5,070 bases of DNA from Nitriliruptoraceae bacterium (lineage in GTDB: Bacteria; Actinomycetota; Nitriliruptoria; Nitriliruptorales; Nitriliruptoraceae): positions 1 through 5,070 of the forward strand of contig SKII01000049.1 in the NCBI GenBank assembly GCA_007116505.1, written 5' to 3'. The translations under genes and the position numbers were made by a program. Shown in pieces: positions 1-5,070 of the stretch. Every line of letters begins with the position of its first letter. The first letter of the stretch is position 1. The notes under the pieces are model-generated. The model did not search any database, was not told the DNA's origin, and saw nothing but the letters and a program-made list of their open reading frames with translations.

Positions 1-824
1 CCTCCCGCGAGGAGGCCCAGCGCGTGATCGAGCTGCGGCGCGTCCAGGTCGATGGTGCACCGGTGCGGAAGCCGTCGACGCTGGTGCTGCCCAGCCAGAC
101 CCTGCGCGTCGGCGGCCCGCCACCCCGGTTCGTCTCCCGCGGGGGAGAGAAGCTGGCCGCGGCGCTCGAGCGCTTCGACATCGACGTCGACGGGCGCGTG
201 GTGCTCGACGCTGGCATCTCCACCGGGGGCTTCACCGACTGCCTCCTCCAGGCCGGGGCCCGGCACGTCCACGGCATCGACGTCGGGTACGGCCAGCTCG
301 CGGAGCGGCTGCGTCGTGACGATCGCGTCACGCTGCAGGAGCGCACCAACGTGCGTACCGCCACGCTCGAGCACGTCGGCGGCGTCGAGGTGGACCTGCT
401 CGTCGCGGACCTCTCCTTCATCTCCCTGCCGACGGTGCTGCCGGCCCTGCTGCCCCTCGTCCGGCCCGACGGCGCCGCGGTCGTCCTCGTGAAGCCGCAG
501 TTCGAGGTCGGGAGGGAGCGTGTCGGACGTGGGGGCGTCGTGCGGGAGCCGGAGGCCTGGCGCGATGCCCTGCTCGGTGTGGCCCGCGCGGCGTCGGGGC
601 TCGGCTGGCCGGTCGCCGACCTGATGCCCTCCCCGATCCGCGGAGCTGCCGGCAACGTCGAGTTCCTCGCGCACCTGCGTCCCCGGACACCGGACCGGTC
701 GACGGGCGCTGAGGGCCCGGATGTCGTGGGCGACGCTCTCGAGCTGGTGCGCCGCGTCGTCGAGGAGGTCGAGCGGACCCAGGAGGACGCCACCGAGGAC
801 GTCACGATGGTGGTCGCGCCGTGA
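1..824 (+). CDS. tlyA: TlyA-family 16S/23S rRNA 2'-O-methyltransferase, 5'-truncated by window edge
   Basis: SAM-dependent 2'-O-methyltransferase. In actinobacteria, TlyA methylates the ribose of C1409 (16S) and C1920 (23S), and its loss gives capreomycin resistance. The reading frame is open to the left edge (first full codon at base 3): SREEAQRVIELRRVQVDG matches the second half of the TlyA S4 RNA-binding domain, so the GTG at 24 is an internal valine and the true start lies about 18 codons before the window. Of the 273 visible residues, about 1-40 are the S4 remainder and linker. VSRGGEKL (45-52) carries the first catalytic Lys. DAGISTGGFT (69-78) is SAM motif I. DVGYGQL (93-99), ERTN (113-116), VADLSFIS (134-141), VKPQFEVG (163-170) and GNVEF (217-221) follow, giving a K-D-K-E tetrad of the FtsJ type. 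After GNVE there are about 54 residues ending in an acidic tail (EEVERTQEDATED), some 20 longer than I recall for M. tuberculosis. Old annotations call the family hemolysin. The gene overlaps nadK by 4 bases. Identity is near certain; TlyA type I versus II is not settled. Confidence 0.95.
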   Translation, partial: SREEAQRVIELRRVQVDGAPVRKPSTLVLPSQTLRVGGPPPRFVSRGGEKLAAALERFDIDVDGRVVLDAGISTGGFTDCLLQAGARHVHGIDVGYGQLAERLRRDDRVTLQERTNVRTATLEHVGGVEVDLLVADLSFISLPTVLPALLPLVRPDGAAVVLVKPQFEVGRERVGRGGVVREPEAWRDALLGVARAASGLGWPVADLMPSPIRGAAGNVEFLAHLRPRTPDRSTGAEGPDVVGDALELVRRVVEEVERTQEDATEDVTMVVAP

Positions 825-1702
825 ACGTCGACCTCGTCGCCCATCTCGCACGGCCCGGCGCCGTCGAGCTCGTCAGGCGCGCCGTCACGGTCCTCGAGGC
901 CGACGGCCACCGCTGCAGGCTCCGCATCCCCGAGGGCGTCGGCTCGGCCGACGCGCCCGCGGACCTCTCGCATCTCGTCGCCCCGATGCCGGAGGAGGAC
1001 GGGACCGCCGTCCGTGACGCGGGTGCGTTCGTCGTGTCCTTCGGCGGTGACGGGACGTTCCTGCGTGCCGCCCGGCTCGCACGAGCGACCGACGCGCCCG
1101 TGGTCGGCGTCAACATCGGCCGTCTCGGGTTCCTCGCCGAGATCGAGCCGGAGGACCTGGAGGCCGGCCTGCGCGTCCTCTCCTCCGGCGGCCACCGCAT
1201 CGAGGAGCGCTCGACGCTGCACGTCGTCGTCGAGGCGGCGGACGGGCGGCGAATCTCCGAGGGCTGGGCCCTCAACGACGTCGCCGTCGAGAAGGAGGCC
1301 CGGCAGCGGCTCGTGCGTCTCGAGGTGAGCATCGGTCCCACCCACTTCGCGAGCATGGCCGCGGACGGGGTCATCGTGGCGACCTCCACGGGGTCCACCG
1401 CCTACGCGCTCTCCGCCGGGGGCCCGATCGTGAACCCCTCCCTGCACACCATGCTCATCGCGCCCGTCGCGCCCCACTCCCTGTTCGACCGTACGGTCGT
1501 GACCGACCTCGGCGACACCGTCGTCATCGACGTTGCGGGGGAGCAGGACGGGGCGCTGGTCTCGACCGACGGGATGGACCCGGTCGTCGTGGCCCCGGGC
1601 GGGAAGGTGCTCGTGAGCGGTGGTGCTCGGCCCGTCCGGTTCGCCCGTGTCGGGGACGGGGAGTTCTTCTCGCGCGTCCGGCGGACGTTCCGGCTCGGCT
1701 GA
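821..1702 (+). CDS. nadK: NAD kinase (ATP/polyphosphate-dependent)
   Basis: A cytosolic enzyme that phosphorylates NAD to NADP, the only de novo route to NADP(H). Actinobacterial members can use polyphosphate as well as ATP. The 293-residue product is close to the 307 of M. tuberculosis PpnK. Visible motifs: VVSFGGDGTFLRAARLA with the diagnostic GGDGT at 75-79 (catalytic Asp77), VNIGRLGFLAE at 98-107, WALNDVAVEK at 149-158 (NAD-binding; most homologues have NE, here ND), the ADG turn at 181-183, STGSTAYALSAGGPI at 189-203, PHSLFDRT at 218-225 and STDG at 248-251. The C-terminal strands end in RTFRLG, as in homologues. The GTG start at 821 overlaps the tlyA stop as GTGA. No good Shine-Dalgarno lies at normal distance (GAGGA at 795-799 is 21 bases away), so translation probably depends on ribosomes finishing tlyA. 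There is no alternative start codon in the first few codons. The frame is intact with no oddities beyond the ND variant. Confidence 0.96.
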   Translation: MNVDLVAHLARPGAVELVRRAVTVLEADGHRCRLRIPEGVGSADAPADLSHLVAPMPEEDGTAVRDAGAFVVSFGGDGTFLRAARLARATDAPVVGVNIGRLGFLAEIEPEDLEAGLRVLSSGGHRIEERSTLHVVVEAADGRRISEGWALNDVAVEKEARQRLVRLEVSIGPTHFASMAADGVIVATSTGSTAYALSAGGPIVNPSLHTMLIAPVAPHSLFDRTVVTDLGDTVVIDVAGEQDGALVSTDGMDPVVVAPGGKVLVSGGARPVRFARVGDGEFFSRVRRTFRLG

Positions 1703-1766
1703 GGCGGCGCCGCGGGAGCCCGTCCACAGGCGACGCTGCGGCCCTCGCCGGGGATGCGGCCACCGC

Positions 1767-1772
1767 TAGCCT
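1767..1772 (+). promoter_or_regulatory. possible -10 element of a recN promoter
   Basis: TAGCCT fits the actinobacterial sigma-A -10 pattern TANNNT and lies 35 bases before the recN start codon. The region 16-19 bases upstream (CTCGCC and neighbours, 1742-1750) has no TTGAC-like -35, and there is no TG extension, so the call rests on the hexamer and its intergenic position only. Confidence 0.33.
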
Positions 1773-1790
1773 CGCGGCGGCCGGCACGGT

Positions 1791-1795
1791 GAGGA
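1791..1795 (+). promoter_or_regulatory. ribosome binding site of recN
   Basis: GAGGA lies 12 bases before the GTG at 1808, a little longer than optimal. It overlaps an in-frame TGA at 1790-1792, so 1808 is the first possible start after that stop, which fixes the recN start. Confidence 0.6.
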
Positions 1796-1807
1796 CGGGA
1801 CCCAGAC

Positions 1808-3523
1808 GTGATCGAGGAGCTCCACATCCGCGGCCTCGGTGTCATCGAGGACGCCTCGCTGACGCTGTCTCCCGGCCTCACGGTCGTCACGGGGGAGACC
1901 GGCGCGGGCAAGACGATGCTCGTCACCGCCCTGCAGCTCCTCCTCGGAGGGCGAGCGAGTGCCGGTCTCGTCCGGCGCGGGACCACGGCCGCCGTCATCG
2001 AGGCCGTCGTCCGTCGTCCCGACCCGCTGCCGGACGATGCCGACCCGGACGTCGTCGAGCTCTGGGGCCTCGCGGAGGACGGGGTCCTCATCGTCTCGCG
2101 CGAGGTCCCGGCGGAGGGTCGAGGCCGTGTCCGCGTCGGCGGGCGGCTCGTCCCGACCGCGACGCTCGCCCAGCTGCTCCGACCGCACGTCGAGGTCCAT
2201 GGGCAGCACGAGCACGTACGCCTCGAGCAGCCTGCGGTGCAGCGCGCCCTCCTGGACGCCTACGGCGGGGAGGAGCACCTCCGTCTCGTCGCTGACCATC
2301 GCCGTGCCCATGCCGAGTGGGCGGAGACGGAGCGTCGACGGCGGCTCCTCGAGGAGGACGCGGCTGCGCGGGCGAGGCGGCTCGCGACGCTGCGTGCGGA
2401 GCGGACGGAGATCGACGCGGCCGCGCTCGATCCGGACCGCGACGACGACCTCGACCGCGAGATCGACCGGCTCGCCAACGCTGACGCGCTCAGGGCGGCC
2501 CTCGAGGCCGCGCGGGACGCGGCCGGATCCGGCGGGGCGCTCGACGCGATCGCCGCGGCCGCCGCAGCGATCCGCCGCAGCCCCGTCGAGGACCCCGGCG
2601 TGTCGGCGCTCGCGGACCGCCTGGGAGCGGTGTCGCGGGAGCTCTCGGAGGTCGTCGCCGACATCGCCTCCCTGAGCGACGAGGTCGAGGCGGACGACGA
2701 ACGGCTCGACGCGCTGCAGCTGCGGAAGCGCGACGTCGCGAGCCTCCAGCGACGCTTCGGCGCGACGGTCCGTGACGTCCTCGCGTTCCGTGACGAGCTG
2801 CACCGCGAGATCGGAGACCTCGAGGCCATCGAGGAGGACGCCGAGGGCATCACGGCCGCCGTGACGGCGGCCCGTGCACGCATCGAGGTCACGGCGGAGG
2901 CCCTCACGCGCTCACGGCGCCGCGTGGCGGAGGGGCTCGCGGCGGTCGTCGCGTCGCACCTGGTGGAGCTCGGGATGCCACATGCGACGCTGCACGTCGC
3001 GCTCGAGCCGCTCCCTGAGCCCGGTCCCGACGGTGCGGAGCGGGTGACGATGCTGCTCGCCGCGAACCCGGGGGAGCCGCCCGCCCGCCTGTCCGACGCG
3101 GCCTCGGGCGGGGAGCGCTCGCGCGTCGCGCTCGCGCTCGAGGTCGTCCTCGCCGACCAGAAGGGCAGCGGGGTGCTCGTGTTCGACGAGGTCGACGCTG
3201 GTGTCGGCGGCGCCACGGCGCTCGCCGTCGGCGAGAAGCTCGCACGCCTCGCCGGGCCCCGGACCGGGTCGGGCGCTGAACGCCAGGTGCTGTGCGTGAC
3301 GCATCTCGCACAGGTCGCTGCCTACGCCGCTCGCCACCACGTCGTCGAGAAGCGGGTCGTCGACGGCCGAACGGTCACCGAGGTCCGCGAGGTCGCTGAG
3401 TCGGACCGCGCCGAGGTGCTCGCGCGCATGCTCGGCGGTGACGTGACGGCGGGGGCCGGCCTCGAGCACGCACGCCGCCTCCTCGACGCCGCGCAGGCGG
3501 TCGGAGGCCCGTCGGACGGGTGA
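1808..3523 (+). CDS. recN: DNA repair protein RecN (SMC-like ATPase)
   Basis: Cytosolic, SMC-related ATPase that gathers on double-strand breaks and holds DNA for recombinational repair with RecA. The 571 residues match the family (about 550-590). It opens with the typical MIEELHIRGLGVIEDA; Walker A GETGAGKT is at 29-36; the Q-loop-like HGQHEH is at 131-136. A charged, alanine-rich helical region with coiled-coil character runs from about 155 to 380, shorter than in SMC, as expected for RecN. The C-terminal ATPase half has the ABC signature SGGERSRV at 433-440, Walker B VLVFDEVDAGVGG at 456-468 (catalytic Glu461) and the H-loop VTHLAQVAAYA at 498-508 (His499). Most RecN proteins have SGGELSR, so the Arg at 437 is a variant. 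The GTG start is fixed by the in-frame stop at 1790-1792 and by GAGGA upstream. It lies 105 bases after nadK and 130 before pyrG. No LexA box is visible, so SOS control cannot be claimed. Confidence 0.96.
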   Translation: MIEELHIRGLGVIEDASLTLSPGLTVVTGETGAGKTMLVTALQLLLGGRASAGLVRRGTTAAVIEAVVRRPDPLPDDADPDVVELWGLAEDGVLIVSREVPAEGRGRVRVGGRLVPTATLAQLLRPHVEVHGQHEHVRLEQPAVQRALLDAYGGEEHLRLVADHRRAHAEWAETERRRRLLEEDAAARARRLATLRAERTEIDAAALDPDRDDDLDREIDRLANADALRAALEAARDAAGSGGALDAIAAAAAAIRRSPVEDPGVSALADRLGAVSRELSEVVADIASLSDEVEADDERLDALQLRKRDVASLQRRFGATVRDVLAFRDELHREIGDLEAIEEDAEGITAAVTAARARIEVTAEALTRSRRRVAEGLAAVVASHLVELGMPHATLHVALEPLPEPGPDGAERVTMLLAANPGEPPARLSDAASGGERSRVALALEVVLADQKGSGVLVFDEVDAGVGGATALAVGEKLARLAGPRTGSGAERQVLCVTHLAQVAAYAARHHVVEKRVVDGRTVTEVREVAESDRAEVLARMLGGDVTAGAGLEHARRLLDAAQAVGGPSDG

Positions 3524-3537
3524 CACGGCGCGCCTCG

Positions 3538-3566
3538 TTGTCCTCGCCGGCCGACGGCGCTACCGT
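3538..3566 (+). promoter_or_regulatory. candidate sigma-A-type promoter of pyrG
   Basis: The -35 candidate TTGTCC (3538-3543) and the -10 candidate TACCGT (3561-3566) are separated by exactly 17 bases. TTG of the -35 and TA...T of the -10 match the actinobacterial housekeeping consensus. The predicted start is about 6-7 bases past the -10, at the GGG of 3572-3574. It sits just after the recN stop, so pyrG probably has its own transcription unit. Confidence 0.6.
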
Positions 3567-3570
3567 CGCT

Positions 3571-3589
3571 TGGGCCCGTCGTGGGCCCG
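3571..3589 (+). repeat. TGGGCCCG direct repeat that also forms a GGGCCC hairpin
   Basis: TGGGCCCG occurs at 3571-3578 and again at 3582-3589, a period of 11 bases (about one helical turn). Because GGGCCC is its own reverse complement, the two copies also form a 6-base-pair stem (3572-3577 with 3583-3588) around the 5-base loop GTCGT, plus a possible U-G pair. It would lie at the very 5' end of the predicted pyrG transcript. It could be an operator, an mRNA-protecting 5' stem, or chance in GC-rich DNA. Confidence 0.5.
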
Positions 3590-3600
3590 CGCAGGTCGGG

Positions 3601-3626
3601 CGGGCGCGTGAGGCCACCGTCGCCCG
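3601..3626 (+). promoter_or_regulatory. leader hairpin upstream of pyrG
   Basis: CGGGCG (3601-3606) pairs perfectly with CGCCCG (3621-3626) across a 14-base loop. No T-run follows, so termination is unlikely. The loop contains GCCACC (3613-3618), which could pair imperfectly (5 of 6) with GGAGGC of the pyrG Shine-Dalgarno. Any regulatory role is speculative. Confidence 0.3.
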
Positions 3627-3644
3627 GATGGGTCGACGTCCCAC

Positions 3645-3649
3645 GGAGG
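3645..3649 (+). promoter_or_regulatory. ribosome binding site of pyrG
   Basis: GGAGG, a strong Shine-Dalgarno core, ends 4 bases before the GTG at 3654. The last in-frame stop is TGA at 3609-3611 and no start codon occurs between it and 3654, so this site and GTG define the start. Confidence 0.8.
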
Positions 3650-3653
3650 CGAC

Positions 3654-5070
3654 GTGAGCGGAACCAGGTCAGGCGCGAAGCACGTCTTCATCACCGGCGG
3701 TGTCGCCTCCGCGCTCGGCAAGGGCATCACGGCCGCGTCGCTCGGTCGCCTCCTGAAGGCCCGCGGGCTGCGCGTGACGATGCTCAAGCTCGACCCGTAC
3801 CTCAACGTCGACCCTGGAACGATGAACCCGTTCGAGCACGGCGAGGTCTTCGTCACCGACGATGGTGGGGAGACCGACCTCGACCTCGGCCACTACGAGC
3901 GCTTCATCGACGAGAGCCTCGGCCGCGGGTCCTCCGTGTCCTCCGGGCAGATCTGGTCGACGGTGATCGCGAAGGAGCGGCGAGGCGACTACCTCGGACG
4001 CACGGTGCAGGTCATCCCCCACATCACCGACGAGATCAAGGAGCGCATCCACGCGCTCAGCTCGGACGTCGACGTGGTCATCACCGAGGTAGGCGGCACC
4101 GTCGGGGACATCGAGGGGCTCCCGTTCCTCGAGGCCATCCGGCAGATGCGTCACGACATCGGACGGGAGAACATCGTCTACGTCCACTGCGCCCTGGTTC
4201 CGTTCATCGCCGCCTCGGGCGAGCTGAAGACGAAGCCGGCGCAGCACTCCGTCCGGGAGCTGCGGTCGATCGGCATCCAGCCGGACGTCGTCGTCCTCCG
4301 GTCGGACCGCCCCCTCGAGCTCGGCCTGCGCCAGAAGGTCGCACTGCAGTGCGACGTCGACACCGAGGCCGTCATCAGCGCCATCGACCAGCCGTCGCTG
4401 TACGAGGTGCCCCTCGCCATGCACGAGGAGGGACTCGACCGCGTGGTGCTCGACCGCCTCCGCATCGAGACGCCCGCCCCCGACCTGGCGGAGTGGCGCA
4501 CGATCGCGGCGCGTGCCGCGGGTGCGACCGACCGGGTCGAGATCGCGATCGTCGGCAAGTACGTCGACCTGCCCGACGCGTACCTGTCCGTCGTCGAGGC
4601 CGTCCGGCACGGCGGTCTCGAGCACGGTGTGCACGTCGCCCTCCGGTGGGTCGCAGCGGACGACCTGGAGCGGGACGGGACCGCGGCGCTCCACGGGGTC
4701 GACGGGGTCATCGTCCCGGGCGGCTTCGGGGTGCGCGGTGTCGACGGCAAGGTCGACGCGGGGCGGTACTGCCGCGAGGGCGAGGTCCCGTTCCTCGGGC
4801 TCTGCCTCGGGCTGCAGTGCGCGGTCATCGAGTACGCGCGCAACGTGGCCGGGCTGATCGGCGCGCACTCGGCCGAGTTCGACGAGGCGACACCGCATCC
4901 GGTCATCGCCCTCATGCTCGAGCAGCAGGGGGTCACCGACATGGGCGGTACCATGCGTCTCGGGTCCTACCCGGCGACGCTCTCCGAGGGCTCGGTGGTC
5001 GCGTCCCTCTACGGCTCCGGCCAGGTGGAGGAGCGACACCGCCACCGCTTCGAGGTCAACAACGCCTACC
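3654..5070 (+). CDS. pyrG: CTP synthase, 3'-truncated by window edge
   Basis: Converts UTP to CTP using ATP and ammonia from glutamine, the last step of pyrimidine nucleotide synthesis, in a cytosolic tetramer. The window shows 472 codons; about 80-90 are missing beyond the edge. The N-terminal synthase domain (about 1-280) has [10 protein letters not shown] (15-24) with P-loop Lys23, [27 protein letters not shown] (Mg site Asp77), [23 protein letters not shown] (Glu145) and [13 protein letters not shown]. The class-I glutamine amidotransferase domain starts near [16 protein letters not shown] (295-310), followed by PGGFGVRG (355-362) and GLCLGLQ (382-388) with nucleophile Cys384. The key residues sit a constant five positions after E. 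coli Lys18, Asp72, Glu140 and Cys379, so no internal indel is likely. GGTMRLG and [14 protein letters not shown] follow; the catalytic His-Glu pair lies outside the window. The GTG start is forced by an in-frame stop at 3609 and supported by GGAGG. The candidate promoter upstream suggests separate, possibly CTP-responsive expression. Confidence 0.97.
   Translation, partial: MSGTRSGAKHVFITGGVASALGKGITAASLGRLLKARGLRVTMLKLDPYLNVDPGTMNPFEHGEVFVTDDGGETDLDLGHYERFIDESLGRGSSVSSGQIWSTVIAKERRGDYLGRTVQVIPHITDEIKERIHALSSDVDVVITEVGGTVGDIEGLPFLEAIRQMRHDIGRENIVYVHCALVPFIAASGELKTKPAQHSVRELRSIGIQPDVVVLRSDRPLELGLRQKVALQCDVDTEAVISAIDQPSLYEVPLAMHEEGLDRVVLDRLRIETPAPDLAEWRTIAARAAGATDRVEIAIVGKYVDLPDAYLSVVEAVRHGGLEHGVHVALRWVAADDLERDGTAALHGVDGVIVPGGFGVRGVDGKVDAGRYCREGEVPFLGLCLGLQCAVIEYARNVAGLIGAHSAEFDEATPHPVIALMLEQQGVTDMGGTMRLGSYPATLSEGSVVASLYGSGQVEERHRHRFEVNNAY

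Larger units (their letters stand above)
1703..1807 (+). other. nadK-recN intergenic region (105 bases)
   Basis: Short non-coding gap. It contains GCGGCGCCGC (1704-1713), a perfect 10-base palindrome with no loop or T-run, so it is not a convincing terminator. It also contains CCGTCCACAGG (1720-1730), which resembles 7 of 9 positions of the actinobacterial DnaA box TTGTCCACA, the possible -10 TAGCCT (1767-1772) and the recN ribosome binding site. No GAAC...GTTC SOS box of the actinobacterial/Bacillus LexA type is present. recN may be read from the tlyA-nadK transcript, from its own promoter, or both. Confidence 0.6.
3524..3653 (+). other. recN-pyrG intergenic region and pyrG leader (130 bases)
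   Basis: Non-coding gap holding, in order, a full promoter candidate (3538-3566), a GGGCCC hairpin/direct repeat at the expected transcript start (3571-3589), a 6-base-pair hairpin (3601-3606 with 3621-3626), a 4-base-pair hairpin (3629-3632 with 3640-3643) and the Shine-Dalgarno of pyrG. If transcription starts near 3572 the leader is about 82 bases. No T-run follows any hairpin, so no classical intrinsic terminator or attenuator is visible. No gene lies in the gap. Confidence 0.7.

Noticed and set aside
24..26. GTG at 24 as the start of tlyA
   Set aside because: The frame is open to base 3 and the residues before it (SREEAQR) match the conserved S4 domain of TlyA. This GTG is an internal valine in the middle of that domain.
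1704..1716. GCGGCGCCGC palindrome after nadK as terminator
   Set aside because: It has no loop and no T-run, and such G/C palindromes are frequent by chance at this base composition.
1703..1807. LexA/SOS box upstream of recN
   Set aside because: I looked for GAAC-N4-GTTC-like sites on both strands and found none in the gap.
1766..2803. 345-residue reverse-strand open frame opposite recN
   Set aside because: It is a shadow of recN with low-complexity, Arg/Glu/Val-rich sequence and no domain. The + strand protein carries all the expected RecN motifs.
2260..3216. 318-residue Ser/Arg/Ala-rich reverse-strand frame
   Set aside because: It is opposite the RecN coiled coil, and its extreme Ser/Arg/Ala bias is typical of an out-of-frame reading of GC-rich DNA.
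3506..3521. Possible terminator at the end of recN (CCCG/CGGG stem)
   Set aside because: The stem has only 4-5 base pairs, lies inside the last codons and is not followed by a T-run.
3669..5045. 458-residue reverse-strand open frame opposite pyrG
   Set aside because: It lies antiparallel to a clearly conserved CTP synthase. Its composition (Asp/Val/Arg/Leu-rich, no recognisable motif) is what a GC-rich coding strand yields on its complement.
1..5070. A previously undescribed system, mobile element, CRISPR array, tRNA or rRNA gene
   Set aside because: The window is almost fully occupied by four conserved housekeeping genes with uniform composition. I see no repeat arrays, insertion ends, integrase or RNA gene signatures, and no room for a hidden gene in the two gaps (105 and 130 bases).

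Overview
This is a GC-rich window, very likely chromosomal DNA of an actinobacterium. The evidence is strong G/C preference at third codon positions, GTG starts on all three genes whose start is visible, TGA stops on all three genes whose stop is visible, and the gene order tlyA - nadK - recN - pyrG, which matches the Mycobacterium tuberculosis Rv1694-Rv1699 neighbourhood. Protein details suggest a high-GC Actinomycetia member, perhaps the Micrococcales (Cellulomonas-like) side, but the family cannot be fixed by eye.

Layout: all four genes are on the + strand. Bases 1-824 hold the 3' part of tlyA (rRNA 2'-O-methyltransferase); its first ~18 codons lie before the window. It overlaps nadK (NAD kinase, 821-1702) by 4 bases (GTGA), so the two are probably translationally coupled. 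A 105-base gap with a possible promoter and a ribosome binding site precedes recN (DNA repair ATPase, 1808-3523). A second gap of 130 bases holds the best promoter candidate of the window, a GGGCCC hairpin/direct repeat, further small hairpins and a strong Shine-Dalgarno site. It leads into pyrG (CTP synthase, 3654 to the window end), which lacks roughly its last 80-90 codons.

Function: this is a conserved housekeeping block covering ribosome modification, NADP supply, double-strand break repair and pyrimidine nucleotide synthesis. There is no sign of a mobile element, CRISPR array, RNA gene, toxin system or unknown gene. The long reverse-strand reading frames are shadows of the real genes.

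The most interesting signal is at the pyrG promoter. A TTGTCC / 17-base / TACCGT promoter would start transcription at or next to GGGCCC. A GGGC start is the hallmark of CTP-sensitive reiterative transcription known from Bacillus subtilis pyrG, although no U-tract attenuator is visible here. The other point of note is that recN directly abuts pyrG, without the two genes (steA/Rv1697 and steB-mctB/Rv1698 type) that separate them in mycobacteria.
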